From: Methylobacterium sp. J-067
GTDB taxonomy: Bacteria; Pseudomonadota; Alphaproteobacteria; Rhizobiales; Beijerinckiaceae
DNA length: 64,000 nt
Assembly: GCF_022829465.1 (NCBI RefSeq)
Contig: NZ_JAKSXZ010000110.1
Coordinates: 372,001-436,000, forward strand
Direction: 5' to 3'
Shown: positions 17,083 through 26,482 of the stretch, piece after piece
How positions within the stretch are numbered: the first letter of the stretch is position 1
Layout: every line of letters starts with the position of its first letter
Made by a program: the position numbers and the translations under genes
The notes under the pieces: model-generated
The model's database searches: none
Told to the model about the DNA's origin: nothing
Seen by the model: only the letters and a program-made list of their open reading frames with translations

Positions 17083-18135
17083 GTGGCGAGCCCGATCTTG
17101 ATCCTCACCGACGATCCCGAGAGCGGAAACCGCCTCGCCCGCGCGGTCGGCGCCGCCACGCTCGTCCGTGACCTGTACGAGGATGGCCCCACCACCACCG
17201 AGGCGCGGCTCATCATCGCCGACATCCACCTCCCGCATTCGGATTCGATCAACCGGCTGAAGCGGGCCTTGGCCAGCGCACGCGGGCCGGCGACGCCGCT
17301 GCTCTACCTGTTCCATGGCAGCCAGGAGCGCGGCGAGATCCAGGCCGCGATGCTCGGCGCCTCGAAATCCCTTCCCGCCATGTCCGCCGCCGCCTTGCTG
17401 GCGAAAACCGTCGAGGCGCTGACGCCTGCTCCGGCGGCTCCGAAAACGCCCGTGGAGCATGTCGAGGCGGCGCGGGAAGCGTTCGCCTTGCTCTTCACGG
17501 CAGAAGGCCCGGCGCACGATCTGGTCGATCACGGCACGGAGATCGTCAACCGCGCGATCCTCGACATGAAGGTCGGGAATTGGCTGAGCCTCGTCGCCGC
17601 CTTCGATGACGTGACCCACCGGCATTGCCTCACCGTCGCGGGGCTGGCGGCGGCCTTCGCCGCCTCGCTGCATTTCAACCCCGCCGACGCGCACCTCCTC
17701 ACCAAGGGCGCGCTGCTGCACGACATCGGCAAGGCGCGGATCCCCCTGGAGATCCTGAACAAGCCGGGCCCCCTCACCGTGCCCGAGCGCAAGATCATGG
17801 CGCAGCACGCGCAGATCGGCTTCGAGATGCTGGAGGGGAAGGGCTTCAGCGACACCGCGATGCGGGTGGTGCGCTCGCACCACGAGACCCTGGACGGCGC
17901 GGGCTATCCCGACGGCCTGCGCGGAGAGGAGATCCCGGACATCGTGCGGCTGGTGACGATCTGCGATATCTTCGCGGCGCTGATAGAACGGCGAACCTAC
18001 AAGGCGCCGATGGGTGCCCGCACCGCCTACGGGATCATGCTCGACATGACCGGCAAGCTCGATATGGACCTGTTGCGCGCCTTCGGCCCCGTGGCCTTCG
18101 CCAGCGACTTTGAGGACGTGCAGCTCTCGGCCTGA
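17083..18135 (+). CDS. HD-GYP domain protein with receiver-like N-terminus
   Basis: Probable cyclic-di-GMP phosphodiesterase of 350 aa. The C-terminal half has LLHDIGKARIP (HD pair near residue 213) and HHETLDGAGYPDGL (near 266-279), with the GYP signature intact. The first 110 residues look like a degenerate receiver: ILILTDDPESGNRLARAVG and LIIADIHLPHS, with an Asp where the phospho-acceptor would sit. The start is GTG at 17083, with AGAGAGAG about 7 bases upstream. No partner kinase or diguanylate cyclase is nearby. It ends 5 bases before the convergent lpxC stop. Confidence 0.87.
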   Translation: MASPILILTDDPESGNRLARAVGAATLVRDLYEDGPTTTEARLIIADIHLPHSDSINRLKRALASARGPATPLLYLFHGSQERGEIQAAMLGASKSLPAMSAAALLAKTVEALTPAPAAPKTPVEHVEAAREAFALLFTAEGPAHDLVDHGTEIVNRAILDMKVGNWLSLVAAFDDVTHRHCLTVAGLAAAFAASLHFNPADAHLLTKGALLHDIGKARIPLEILNKPGPLTVPERKIMAQHAQIGFEMLEGKGFSDTAMRVVRSHHETLDGAGYPDGLRGEEIPDIVRLVTICDIFAALIERRTYKAPMGARTAYGIMLDMTGKLDMDLLRAFGPVAFASDFEDVQLSA

Positions 18136-18139
18136 GGGC

Positions 18140-19045
18140 TCAGACCAGTTCCCACGCCGTCCGGTCGCGCATCAGCGCGGCGACGAGGGCGTGATTGAGG
18201 TCGTGGCAGGTGTGAGAGGCGATGACGAGCCCTTCCACCGGATACCCGATGAGGGCGAAGTCGCCCACGATGTCGAGCACCCGGTGGCGGACGAGTTCGT
18301 CCTCCATGCGCAGGCCCCCGATCACCCGGTCGCGGAACAGGAGTGCCGCCGAGCGCGGCCCGCAGCCCTGAAGCAGCGGCTTGCGCATCAGGAAGCCGTA
18401 GGCCCGCCCCGCCATCGCCCGCATGAAGCGGCCGAAGCTCCGCGAGGGGGCGATCTCCCGCTGGAAGCTCTGGGGTGTGATCGCCCCCTGCCAATCGAAC
18501 GTGCCGAAACGGCAGAGTTCGATATGCGCGCAGACCGTCAGGCCGCGTCCCGGGCCGATGGAGAGCCGGCGATGCCCGTCCACGATGCTGACCGGGCGCA
18601 GGACGCGCAGGACCCGCGTCGGCTCGGCCTGCTCGACGCGCGCCGCCCCCGCGATCCCCTCGCACCAGGGGAGGGCGCTGCCGTCGAAGATCGGCATCTC
18701 CTCCGCGTCGGTGTCGATCAGCGCGTTATCGATGCGCAGCGCGTAGAGGGCGGCGAGCAGGTGCTCGACGGTGCGCACGAGGACGCCTTCGGCGCGCAGC
18801 GCCGTACAGGCGGGCGCGGTCTCCTGGTGGTGCCAAAGGGCGGGGATATCGACGGAGCGTCCGTTCCGAAACCGCCGACGGAACACGATCCCATGCCCGG
18901 CGGGCGCGGGCGACACCCTTACCCGCGCGCTGCGGCCGGTATGCAAGCCGCGTCCGGATCGCTCGAAGGCAGCGCCCAGGGTTGCTTGGCGCCGTCCCGT
19001 GGCCGCGAAGGGCGCCGGAGCGGAGAGGTTCGAGACGTTCGGCAT
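18140..19045 (-). CDS. lpxC: LpxC-like UDP-3-O-acyl-N-acetylglucosamine deacetylase
   Basis: Zinc deacetylase of about 301 aa, catalysing the committed step of lipid A synthesis. The N-terminal domain has SGRGLHTGRSARVRVSPAPA. TVEHLLAAL carries the general base Glu and first zinc His (about 94-95), and VRHRVLDIVGD carries the other zinc ligands His and Asp (about 255, 259). A further His lies in SHTCHDLNHAL. The region between the domains is divergent from textbook LpxC and the gene stands alone, away from any cell-division cluster, so it could be a paralogue. Start ATG at 19043-19045 (MPNVSNLS); its ribosome site is weak. It is divergent from the Crp-type regulator. Confidence 0.82.
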   Translation of the reverse strand: MPNVSNLSAPAPFAATGRRQATLGAAFERSGRGLHTGRSARVRVSPAPAGHGIVFRRRFRNGRSVDIPALWHHQETAPACTALRAEGVLVRTVEHLLAALYALRIDNALIDTDAEEMPIFDGSALPWCEGIAGAARVEQAEPTRVLRVLRPVSIVDGHRRLSIGPGRGLTVCAHIELCRFGTFDWQGAITPQSFQREIAPSRSFGRFMRAMAGRAYGFLMRKPLLQGCGPRSAALLFRDRVIGGLRMEDELVRHRVLDIVGDFALIGYPVEGLVIASHTCHDLNHALVAALMRDRTAWELV

Positions 19046-19256
19046 CGAGGAAGAGAAGGATTGGCAAGTGGATCCATATGCCGTGATCCACGCCAAAGGA
19101 GGAATCACACTGTCGTGGTGGGTTGACCCTGCGCAACGCCCCGGCCACCATCCCGAAGGGCTCGGCGGATCTCGCGGCGCGAGGGATCGGGCGGTTTCTT
19201 TCCCGGGGACGCCGGCCGGAAGCCGAAGGGGCTGGGGACGGCGAGGTACATCGGTA

Positions 19257-19943
19257 ATGGCGCGCCTGGGGACCATTCCGTTCTTCAAGGATGCGGGCAT
19301 CGAGCTCGCGACCTTCGAGAACCGCTGTCATTGGCGGCGGTTCGATGAGAACGAGACGCTTGTCGATTTCGACGACATCTCTACCGACGTCTATTTCATC
19401 GCCTCGGGCGAGGTGCGTATTTTGAACCGCACCCAATCGGGCAAGGAAGTCATCCTCGGCGAGATGCGCGGGGGCGCCTTCTTCGGTGAACTCGCCGCCA
19501 TCGACGGGATCGGCCGCTCGGCCAACGTGACGGCGCTCACGCGTGGCGAAGTCTGCGTCGTGCCCGCCAGCGTGTTCCGGCAGATCGTCTTCGCCTCGGA
19601 GGCCATCGCCGACCGGTTGATGCGCCTGCTCGCCAAGCGCGTGCGCGAACTGAACACCCGCCTGATGGAGCACGCGCTCCTCGACCTACGGCACCGGCTC
19701 TACGCCGAATTGCTGCGCCTCTCGGTGCCCCGCGCCGGGGCCGGCGGCGAGCGCGTGGTGACGCCGCCGCCCTATCACCACGTCCTCGCGGCGCGCATCG
19801 GCTGCCGCCGGGAGCAGGTGACGCGGGAATTCACCGCCATGGCGGCCGAGGGCCTCGTGGACCGGACGCGCGGCGCGCTGGTCCTGCGCCGGCCCGATCT
19901 GCTGGAGGCGCGGGTCGCCGAGGCCCTGCGCGAGGATTCCTGA
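19257..19943 (+). CDS. Crp/Fnr family transcriptional regulator
   Basis: A 228-aa regulator. The N-terminal cyclic-nucleotide-binding barrel keeps the phosphate-binding cassette GGAFFGELAAIDGIGRSANV, including the Arg-Ser-Ala, so it may bind a cyclic nucleotide. No FNR-type Cys cluster is present. The C-terminal helix-turn-helix is VLAARIGCRREQVTREFTAM. Start ATG at 19257 (MARLGTIPFF); a longer frame upstream overlaps lpxC on the other strand and is unlikely. It is 4 bases from the ABC ATPase gene, so it may regulate or be co-transcribed with that transporter. Confidence 0.88.
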   Translation: MARLGTIPFFKDAGIELATFENRCHWRRFDENETLVDFDDISTDVYFIASGEVRILNRTQSGKEVILGEMRGGAFFGELAAIDGIGRSANVTALTRGEVCVVPASVFRQIVFASEAIADRLMRLLAKRVRELNTRLMEHALLDLRHRLYAELLRLSVPRAGAGGERVVTPPPYHHVLAARIGCRREQVTREFTAMAAEGLVDRTRGALVLRRPDLLEARVAEALREDS

Positions 19944-19947
19944 CCCC

Positions 19948-20991
19948 TTGGCGGCGCCATCCCTGAGGATCCGGGGTCTCGTCAAACGGTTCGGCACGCA
20001 TGTCGCCGTCGATGGCGTCGATCTGGATTTGGCGCCGGGGGAGTTCTTCTGCCTGCTCGGCCCCTCGGGCTGCGGGAAGAGCACGCTCCTGCGGATGATC
20101 GCCGGGTTCGAGAGCCCGAGCGACGGCGTCATTGAGGTCGGCGGCGCCGACATCACCGCCCTGCCGCCCCATCGGCGGCCGGTGAATATGATGTTCCAGT
20201 CCTACGCCCTGTTTCCCCACATGAGCGTCGCGGCGAACATCGCCTACGGGCTGAAGGGGCGGCCGGACGTCAAGGACCGGGTCGCGGACTTGCTGCGCCT
20301 CGTGCGCCTCGACGGCTTCGGCGAGCGCCGGCCGGAGACGCTTTCCGGCGGACAGCGCCAGCGCGTCGCCCTCGCCCGCGCGCTGGCCCGCGAGCCGGGG
20401 CTTCTCCTGCTGGACGAGCCCCTGGGTGCCCTGGACCGGGGATTGCGAGAGGAGACGCAAGGGGAGTTGCGGGGCCTGCAGCGGCGGCTCGGCACGAGCT
20501 TCGTGGTGGTCACGCACGATCCCGAGGAGGCGATGATGCTGGGCGACCGGATCGGGGTGATGGAACGCGGGCGCCTCGTGCAGGTCGCCAGGCCCGTCGA
20601 CCTCTACCGCCGCCCGGCGAGCCGCTACGTGGCGGGGCTTCTGGGCGATGTGAACCTTATCCCCGGCCGGCTCGGCCCGGCGGGTCCGGACGACACGCGC
20701 GAGATTGTCACCGCCCATGGCGCGCTGACGGCCCAGGCTGGCGATGCCATATTCGCTGAAGGCGCGGAGGTAGTGGTCGCGGTGCGGCCGGAAAGCCTGA
20801 TCCTCGGCCAAGGCAGCCTGACCGCCACCGTCGAGGACGAGACCTTCCTCGGCGACCGCATCCGCCGCGTCCTGCGCCTGCCCGATGGAACACTCCTGCG
20901 CGCGAGCGGCCCGCCCGGCGCCAGCCCTGAGCGCGGGACCACGACGCAGGTCGGCTTCGCCCCTGCGGATGCCGTCATCCTCCAGGCCTGA
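19948..20991 (+). CDS. ABC transporter ATPase, PotA/spermidine-putrescine type
   Basis: A 347-aa ATPase of the polyamine/iron (PotA/CUT) group. GPSGCGKST (Walker A), LFPHMSVAANIAYGL (Q-loop region), LSGGQRQRVALARAL (signature), LLLLDEPLGALD (Walker B) and VVTHD (His switch) are intact. The C-terminal part from about 240 is the TOBE regulatory domain. The start is TTG at 19948, 4 bases after the regulator stop; no ATG or GTG fits better. Two permease genes follow, but no periplasmic binding protein is in the window, so the substrate is inferred only from the ATPase/permease subtype. Confidence 0.88.
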   Translation: MAAPSLRIRGLVKRFGTHVAVDGVDLDLAPGEFFCLLGPSGCGKSTLLRMIAGFESPSDGVIEVGGADITALPPHRRPVNMMFQSYALFPHMSVAANIAYGLKGRPDVKDRVADLLRLVRLDGFGERRPETLSGGQRQRVALARALAREPGLLLLDEPLGALDRGLREETQGELRGLQRRLGTSFVVVTHDPEEAMMLGDRIGVMERGRLVQVARPVDLYRRPASRYVAGLLGDVNLIPGRLGPAGPDDTREIVTAHGALTAQAGDAIFAEGAEVVVAVRPESLILGQGSLTATVEDETFLGDRIRRVLRLPDGTLLRASGPPGASPERGTTTQVGFAPADAVILQA

Positions 20992-20999
20992 GGCGCGCG

Positions 21000-21911
21000 A
21001 TGGCGGCTCCCAAGCCCGATAGGATCGTCGCCCGCCTGCTGCGGCTTCCGCCGTTCCTGTGGCTCGGCGCGTTCTTTCTGCTGCCGTTCCTCGTCACGCT
21101 GAAGATCAGCCTGTCCGAGCCGGCGACTGCCATCCCGCCCTACCTGCCGATCCTTGATTGGCAGGGCGGCCTCGACGGCTGGTCGAGCTTCCTCGAAGCG
21201 CTGAATTTCACGAATTACCTGACGCTCGCCCGCGACGACCTCTATCAGGCGGCCGTCATCGGCTCGCTCTCCTATGCCGGGACGGCGACTTTGGTGCTTG
21301 CCCTCATCGGCACGCCTATCGCCTACGCCCTGGCCCGCGCCCCCGAACGCTGCCAACCCTTGCTCGTGGCGCTCGTGGTGGTGCCGTTCTGGACGAGCTT
21401 CCTGATCCGCATCTACGCCTGGATCGCGATCCTGAAGCAGGAAGGCCTGCTGAACCTCGCGCTGCTCAAGCTCGGGGTGATCTCGCAGCCGCTGGAGATC
21501 CTGAACACCGACGCTGCGGTGATGATCGGCCTCGTCTACGCCTACCTGCCCTTCATGGTGCTGCCGCTCTACGCCGTGATGAACCGCCTCGATCCGAGCC
21601 TGCGCGAGGCCGCCGCCGATCTCGGCGCGAGCCCGACGCGGGTGTTCTGGACCGTGACGCTGCCCCTCAGCCTGCCCGGCATCGCGGCCGGAGCCGGGCT
21701 GTGCTTCATCCCGATGGTCGGCGAGTTCGTGATCCCCGACCTCCTCGGCGGCTCCGAGACACTGATGCTCGGCCGGGTGCTGTGGAGCGAGTTCTTCTCG
21801 AACCGCGACTGGCCGCTCGCGGCGGCGGTGGCGGTCGTGCTCCTCGTCATCGTCATCGGCCCGGTGATGCTGTTCCGCGACAGCCTGCGGGCGGGCGGGG
21901 AGGGCGCATGA
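21000..21911 (+). CDS. ABC transporter permease, PotB-like
   Basis: A 303-aa inner-membrane permease with about six transmembrane segments (for example PPFLWLGAFFLLPFLVTL at the N-terminus and AAAVAVVLLVIVIGPVMLF at the C-terminus). The EAA loop that contacts the ATPase reads LREAAADLGASPTRVFWTVTLP (about 200-222). It starts 8 bases after the ATPase gene and overlaps the second permease by 4 bases (ATGA). Family members import polyamines. Confidence 0.88.
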   Translation: MAAPKPDRIVARLLRLPPFLWLGAFFLLPFLVTLKISLSEPATAIPPYLPILDWQGGLDGWSSFLEALNFTNYLTLARDDLYQAAVIGSLSYAGTATLVLALIGTPIAYALARAPERCQPLLVALVVVPFWTSFLIRIYAWIAILKQEGLLNLALLKLGVISQPLEILNTDAAVMIGLVYAYLPFMVLPLYAVMNRLDPSLREAAADLGASPTRVFWTVTLPLSLPGIAAGAGLCFIPMVGEFVIPDLLGGSETLMLGRVLWSEFFSNRDWPLAAAVAVVLLVIVIGPVMLFRDSLRAGGEGA

Positions 21912-22678
21912 ACGGGGTGACGCGCACCGCCCTCTGGCTCGGGCTCGGCTTCCTCTACGCGCCGATCCTCGTGCTGGTCGCGTATTCCTTCAACGCCTCC
22001 GCGCTCGTCACGGTCTGGGGTGGGTTCTCCGCCCGCTGGTACACGGCCCTGTTCTCCGATGCGCCGCTGATCGCCGCCGCCTGGGTCTCCCTGCGCGTGG
22101 CCGTGCTCGCGAGCCTCATCGCGACGATCCTCGGGACGCTCGCCGCCCTCGCGATGGAGCGGCACGGACGCTTTCGCGGGCGCACGTTGTTCACGGGCCT
22201 CGTCTACGGGCCGATGGTGATGCCGGAGGTGATGATCGGCCTCTCTCTGCTCCTCACCTTCATCGGCATCGGGCTCGACCGGGGCGTCGCGACCATCGTC
22301 ATCTCCCACGCCACCTTCTGCACGGGCTTCGTGGCGGTGGTGGTCTCGGCCCGGCTGCGGGGGCTCGACCGCTCGCTGGAGGAGGCGGCGGCCGATCTCG
22401 GCGCCGGGCCGCTGCGGGTGCTCGGCACCGTCACCTTGCCGCTCCTGGCGCCGGCCATCGTGGCGGGGGCGCTCCTCGCCTTCACCCTGTCGCTGGACGA
22501 TCTCGTCATCGCGAGCTTCGTCTCCGGCCCCGGGGCGACCACCCTGCCGATGCGCCTCTACAGCCAGGTGCGGCTCGGGGTGAACCCCGAGATCAACGCG
22601 GCCTCGACGCTGCTCGTCGGCCTCGTCAGCGTCGCGGTCCTGGCCGCCTCGATCCTCACCGCGAAGCGAGGCGGCTGA
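21908..22678 (+). CDS. ABC transporter permease, PotC-like
   Basis: A 256-aa second permease, with FLYAPILVLVAYSFNAS at the N-terminus as in PotC and the EAA loop LEEAAADLGAGPLRVLGTVTLP (about 157-178). The ATG at 21908-21910 overlaps the first permease stop. About six transmembrane segments. The last 23 bases overlap the convergent symporter gene. A binding protein is missing from the cluster and must be encoded elsewhere if the system works. Confidence 0.88.
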   Translation: MNGVTRTALWLGLGFLYAPILVLVAYSFNASALVTVWGGFSARWYTALFSDAPLIAAAWVSLRVAVLASLIATILGTLAALAMERHGRFRGRTLFTGLVYGPMVMPEVMIGLSLLLTFIGIGLDRGVATIVISHATFCTGFVAVVVSARLRGLDRSLEEAAADLGAGPLRVLGTVTLPLLAPAIVAGALLAFTLSLDDLVIASFVSGPGATTLPMRLYSQVRLGVNPEINAASTLLVGLVSVAVLAASILTAKRGG

Positions 22679-24119
22679 TCCGCACGGAGGGCTGCACGAG
22701 CTTCGCGACCAGCGCCGTGATGACGAGGTTCAGCACCAGGGCCAGCACGCCGATATTTACGTCGCGCAGCGGCCCCAGCTGCGGGTAACGCGCGAGGCTA
22801 AACCCGCCGATGGTGGTGGCCGCGACCACCGCCACGCCCGCCACGATCCCCGCCGCCGCCGCGCGCTTGTCGAGGGGGTTGCGGCGCATGAGGCTCGCCA
22901 GGAAGCACGGGAAGAGCTGCGTGACGAAGTTGTAGCCCATCAGCAGCAACTGAACGATCGTATCGCCGCCCGACAGCGTGAAGCCGACGCAGACCAGCGC
23001 CATCACCGGCACGAAGGCCTTCGACAGGCTCGCCGTCGCCGCGTCGTCCATGCCGGGCCGCAGGGGCCGCACGATGTTGTTCGCGAGAAGCGTCGCCCCG
23101 GCGATCAGGATCATCGAACCGGGCACGAGGGCCGTCAGAACGCCCGTGGCGCCGATGATGCCGACGAACCACGGCGGGAAGCTCTGGAGCGACAGCTTGA
23201 ACAGGGCGAGGTCGACATCAGGCCCCGTCAGCCCCGGCACCTGCAGCACGGCGGCGAAGCCGACCACGAACACGAACAGGTTGATGAGCTGGTAGAGCGG
23301 CAAGATCGCCGCGTTGCGCCGAAACGAGCGCGGCTCCTTCGCCGTGTAGAGCGAGCCGAACGTGTGCGGCCACATGAACGCGCCGAGCGCCGTCAGCAGG
23401 GTGGTCGAGGCGAACCATGTCGGGCTTTGCCCCAAAGCGGGCAGCGCCAGGAAGCCGGGCTTCTGCGCCTCGATCGCCTGGAACATCGCCTCGTAGCCGC
23501 CGTAGTAGTGCAGCGGGAGGTAGATGCCGAGGAACACCACCACGCAGAGGATGCTGATATCCTTGAGCACGGCGTTCCAGGCCGATCCGTGCACACCCGA
23601 CACCACGACATAGGCCGTAATGGCGACGGCGCCGATCCAGACCGCCACGGTGGGCGAGATCGCCCCATAGGAGGCCGTTGAGACGATGATGCCGAGCCCC
23701 TTGAACTGCAGCACCATGTAGGGAACGAGCGCCACGAGCCCGACCAGGGCGACGAGCATCCCCAGGGCGGGGCTGTCGTATTTCGCGGCGAAGAAATCGG
23801 GTTGGGTGAACAGCCTGCGCTCCTTGGCGAAGCGCCAGACCGGCGGCAGCAGCCAATACGAGGTCACGTAGCCGAGCGTGATGTAGCAGAGGATGTAATA
23901 GGCGGGCGCACCCTTGCCGTAGGCGATGCCGGAGCCGCCGAGGAAGGTGAAGGTCGTGTAGATCTCGCCCGCCATCAGCAGGAAGACGAAGGCGGTGCCG
24001 AAACCCCGCCCGCCCACGGTCCATTGTTCGAGACCCATGTCCCGCCCGGCACGGGCGCGCAGACCGAGGCCCAGGGCGACCGCGAAGGCCGCCGCGACGA
24101 TGAGGAGGGCGGCGCTCAA
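22656..24119 (-). CDS. Sodium:solute symporter (SSS family)
   Basis: A 487-aa membrane transporter with about 13 hydrophobic segments. FLGGSGIAYGKGAPAYYILC, SGVHGSAWNAVLKD and TALGAFMWPHTFGSLYTAK match SSS members related to pantothenate and monocarboxylate permeases. The start is TTG at 24117-24119, overlapping the DUF3311 stop (TTGA), so the pair is translationally coupled. An upstream ATG in the same frame would be a shadow of the DUF3311 gene. Substrate unknown; its pairing with DUF3311 is common for this subgroup. Confidence 0.88.
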   Translation of the reverse strand: MSAALLIVAAAFAVALGLGLRARAGRDMGLEQWTVGGRGFGTAFVFLLMAGEIYTTFTFLGGSGIAYGKGAPAYYILCYITLGYVTSYWLLPPVWRFAKERRLFTQPDFFAAKYDSPALGMLVALVGLVALVPYMVLQFKGLGIIVSTASYGAISPTVAVWIGAVAITAYVVVSGVHGSAWNAVLKDISILCVVVFLGIYLPLHYYGGYEAMFQAIEAQKPGFLALPALGQSPTWFASTTLLTALGAFMWPHTFGSLYTAKEPRSFRRNAAILPLYQLINLFVFVVGFAAVLQVPGLTGPDVDLALFKLSLQSFPPWFVGIIGATGVLTALVPGSMILIAGATLLANNIVRPLRPGMDDAATASLSKAFVPVMALVCVGFTLSGGDTIVQLLLMGYNFVTQLFPCFLASLMRRNPLDKRAAAAGIVAGVAVVAATTIGGFSLARYPQLGPLRDVNIGVLALVLNLVITALVAKLVQPSVRISRLASR

Positions 24120-24319
24120 CGGCCTTCCTCCGGCGTGCGGTTCTGCGGATCGGTGATGTAGATGAGCGCCATGATCGCGCTGGTGGCGAGCACGCAGAAG
24201 ACCAGCCACGCCAGCAGGAACGGCAGGCCCAGGATGAAGGGCTCGACCCGGTTCAGGAAATACGGGCCGACCAGCATGCCGAGAAACGGCAGAACCGCCA
24301 GCCACCGGAGATGCCGCAT
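24116..24319 (-). CDS. DUF3311 small membrane protein
   Basis: A 67-aa protein with two transmembrane helices (WLAVLPFLGMLVGPYFL and FLLAWLVFCVLATSAIMALI) joined by NRVEPFILGLP, the DUF3311 pattern. It has an excellent ribosome site (GGAGGAGG, 7 bases before the ATG at 24317-24319). It overlaps the symporter start by 4 bases. In many genomes DUF3311 proteins sit directly before an SSS symporter and are presumed to be accessory subunits. Confidence 0.82.
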   Translation of the reverse strand: MRHLRWLAVLPFLGMLVGPYFLNRVEPFILGLPFLLAWLVFCVLATSAIMALIYITDPQNRTPEEGR

Positions 24320-24495
24320 GGACTGCCTCCTCCGCAGAAGCCGCCAGGGCGGCCGGGCGAGGGAGGAACGGTGCATGACGCCGGACGGTTCACCGTAGCC
24401 GACAAAACTGCCGCCGTTATGATCGTGCGGAAGCGCACCTTCGAATGGCCAAGCCGGGATTACGCTCGGGTCTTCTGACTTTCGAGACACGTCCC

Positions 24496-24713
24496 ATGAC
24501 GAATCTCTTCCGCATACTCGCACTCGGCGTCGCGCTGTCGGTGACGACGCTAGCCGCGCAAGCCCGCCCGGTCCACCACGGCAAGGTCGCAGCGGCGGCT
24601 CCGGCGAAGGCTCGGCAGGCCGCGATGGACGGTTTCTCCGCGCGGATGAACCGCCTCGACGCCCTGATGGGAACGGCGCCCGTTGCGCGCACCCGATCGG
24701 CCTCCGCCGAGCG

Positions 24714-24717
<4 letters not shown>
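24496..24717 (+). CDS. Small secreted hypothetical protein
   Basis: A 73-aa protein starting [16 protein letters not shown], a clear signal peptide with probable cleavage after AQA. The mature part is small, alanine-rich and basic ([21 protein letters not shown]). I do not recognise a family. Its end overlaps the convergent ureG stop by 4 bases. It could be a real exported peptide, but conservation was not testable here. Confidence 0.5.
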
Positions 24718-25334
<617 letters not shown>

Positions 25335-25344
25335 CGCTGAAGCC

Positions 25345-26031
25345 TCATGATCGGAAGATGCGGGAATACTGTGTCTCATGCCGGAACGAGCCAAGGTCGA
25401 GCCGCAGGCAGGAGGAGCCGATTGCGTCCAATCTTGCGCCCTCGGCGGCTTGCGCCAGCGAGACCAGACGGGCGGAGAGGGCGGCCACCACGCGCGTGCC
25501 CGCTGCCTGCCCCACGGGCGCCGAGCGAAGGGCGGCCGAGACGAGGTTTTGCACGAAGGCGACGGCGTAGGTGCCGAGAACGGGCGACAGCCTCATGCCA
25601 TGCGCGCCGGAAGCCGCGCCGACCGCCACCGGATAGGCCACCGCCCCCGCCAGGGCAGCCGCCATGTCCATGAGGGCCGGACAGGGCCATGCACCGAGCG
25701 TCGCGTCGAGGAAGCTGCGGCCTTGCTGGCTGGTCTCCAAGTGCAACTCTCGCGAGGGGGCGAGGGCCAAAGCCAGATCGTTGACGGCGGCGAGGTCGTC
25801 CGTCCGCCCCGCCAGGGCGGCGGCGTGGGCATGACGCACGAGGATCAAATCGTTGCGGAGCGACCCGCGCTCGCAGACATCGCCGAGCCACGCGGTGAGA
25901 CTGTCCTCGCCGGTGACGTCGCCGGCCTCCACCGCTGCTTCGAGCCCATGAGAATAGGCGTAGGCCCCCACCGGATAGCCGGGGGAGAGCCACGCGAATA
26001 GCCGAAGCGCCTCGGCGGCGTCCTCAGCCAT
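25345..26031 (-). CDS. ureF: Urease accessory protein UreF
   Basis: A 228-aa all-helical chaperone that joins UreG to apo-urease. Family marks are [21 protein letters not shown] at the N-terminus (quoted in part: [14 protein letters not shown]), [12 protein letters not shown], and the C-terminal [14 protein letters not shown]. The 5' end overlaps ureE by 8 bases. Confidence 0.93.
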   Translation of the reverse strand: MAEDAAEALRLFAWLSPGYPVGAYAYSHGLEAAVEAGDVTGEDSLTAWLGDVCERGSLRNDLILVRHAHAAALAGRTDDLAAVNDLALALAPSRELHLETSQQGRSFLDATLGAWPCPALMDMAAALAGAVAYPVAVGAASGAHGMRLSPVLGTYAVAFVQNLVSAALRSAPVGQAAGTRVVAALSARLVSLAQAAEGARLDAIGSSCLRLDLGSFRHETQYSRIFRS

Positions 26032-26482
26032 GAGAATGCGAATGGCCGTGGCCGGAATAGGCGCCGCCCTCGGGGCGGAACGGGCGCTCCACCTCCTGGG
26101 CCGTGCCGCCGAGGCCTTGAACCATCTCCGCGAGCACGTGATCGTAGGCGATCCAGACCGCCTCCGGCCCGATCTCGGCCGGGATGTGACGGTTGCCGAT
26201 GTGCCAGATCAGCCGCCGCAGGGCGTGCTCGCTCGGCGCACGGATTTCGAGAAGGCGTTCCGGCGCTGCCTCGACCTCCACGAGCCGCCCGTTCTCGAGA
26301 ACAAGGGCATCGCCGTCATCGAGCACCGTCGCGTCGGCCAGATCGAGCAGGAAACGCGTGCCGCCGACACCCCGCATGGCGGTGCGGCGGCGGTGGCGCT
26401 CGCCATGGTCCAGCACGACGCGGTCGACGATCTCGCCGCCCGTGAGGGTGGCGGCGCGGAGGAAGCGTGTGGCGCGGATCAA
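26024..26482 (-). CDS. ureE: Urease accessory nickel metallochaperone UreE
   Basis: A 152-aa nickel carrier. The N-terminal peptide-binding domain has [18 protein letters not shown]; the metal-binding domain has [14 protein letters not shown]; and the C-terminus ends in a short His-rich tail, GHGHSHSHG. It overlaps ureC by 4 bases (ATGA) and ureF by 8 bases. Confidence 0.93.
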   Translation of the reverse strand: MIRATRFLRAATLTGGEIVDRVVLDHGERHRRRTAMRGVGGTRFLLDLADATVLDDGDALVLENGRLVEVEAAPERLLEIRAPSEHALRRLIWHIGNRHIPAEIGPEAVWIAYDHVLAEMVQGLGGTAQEVERPFRPEGGAYSGHGHSHSHG

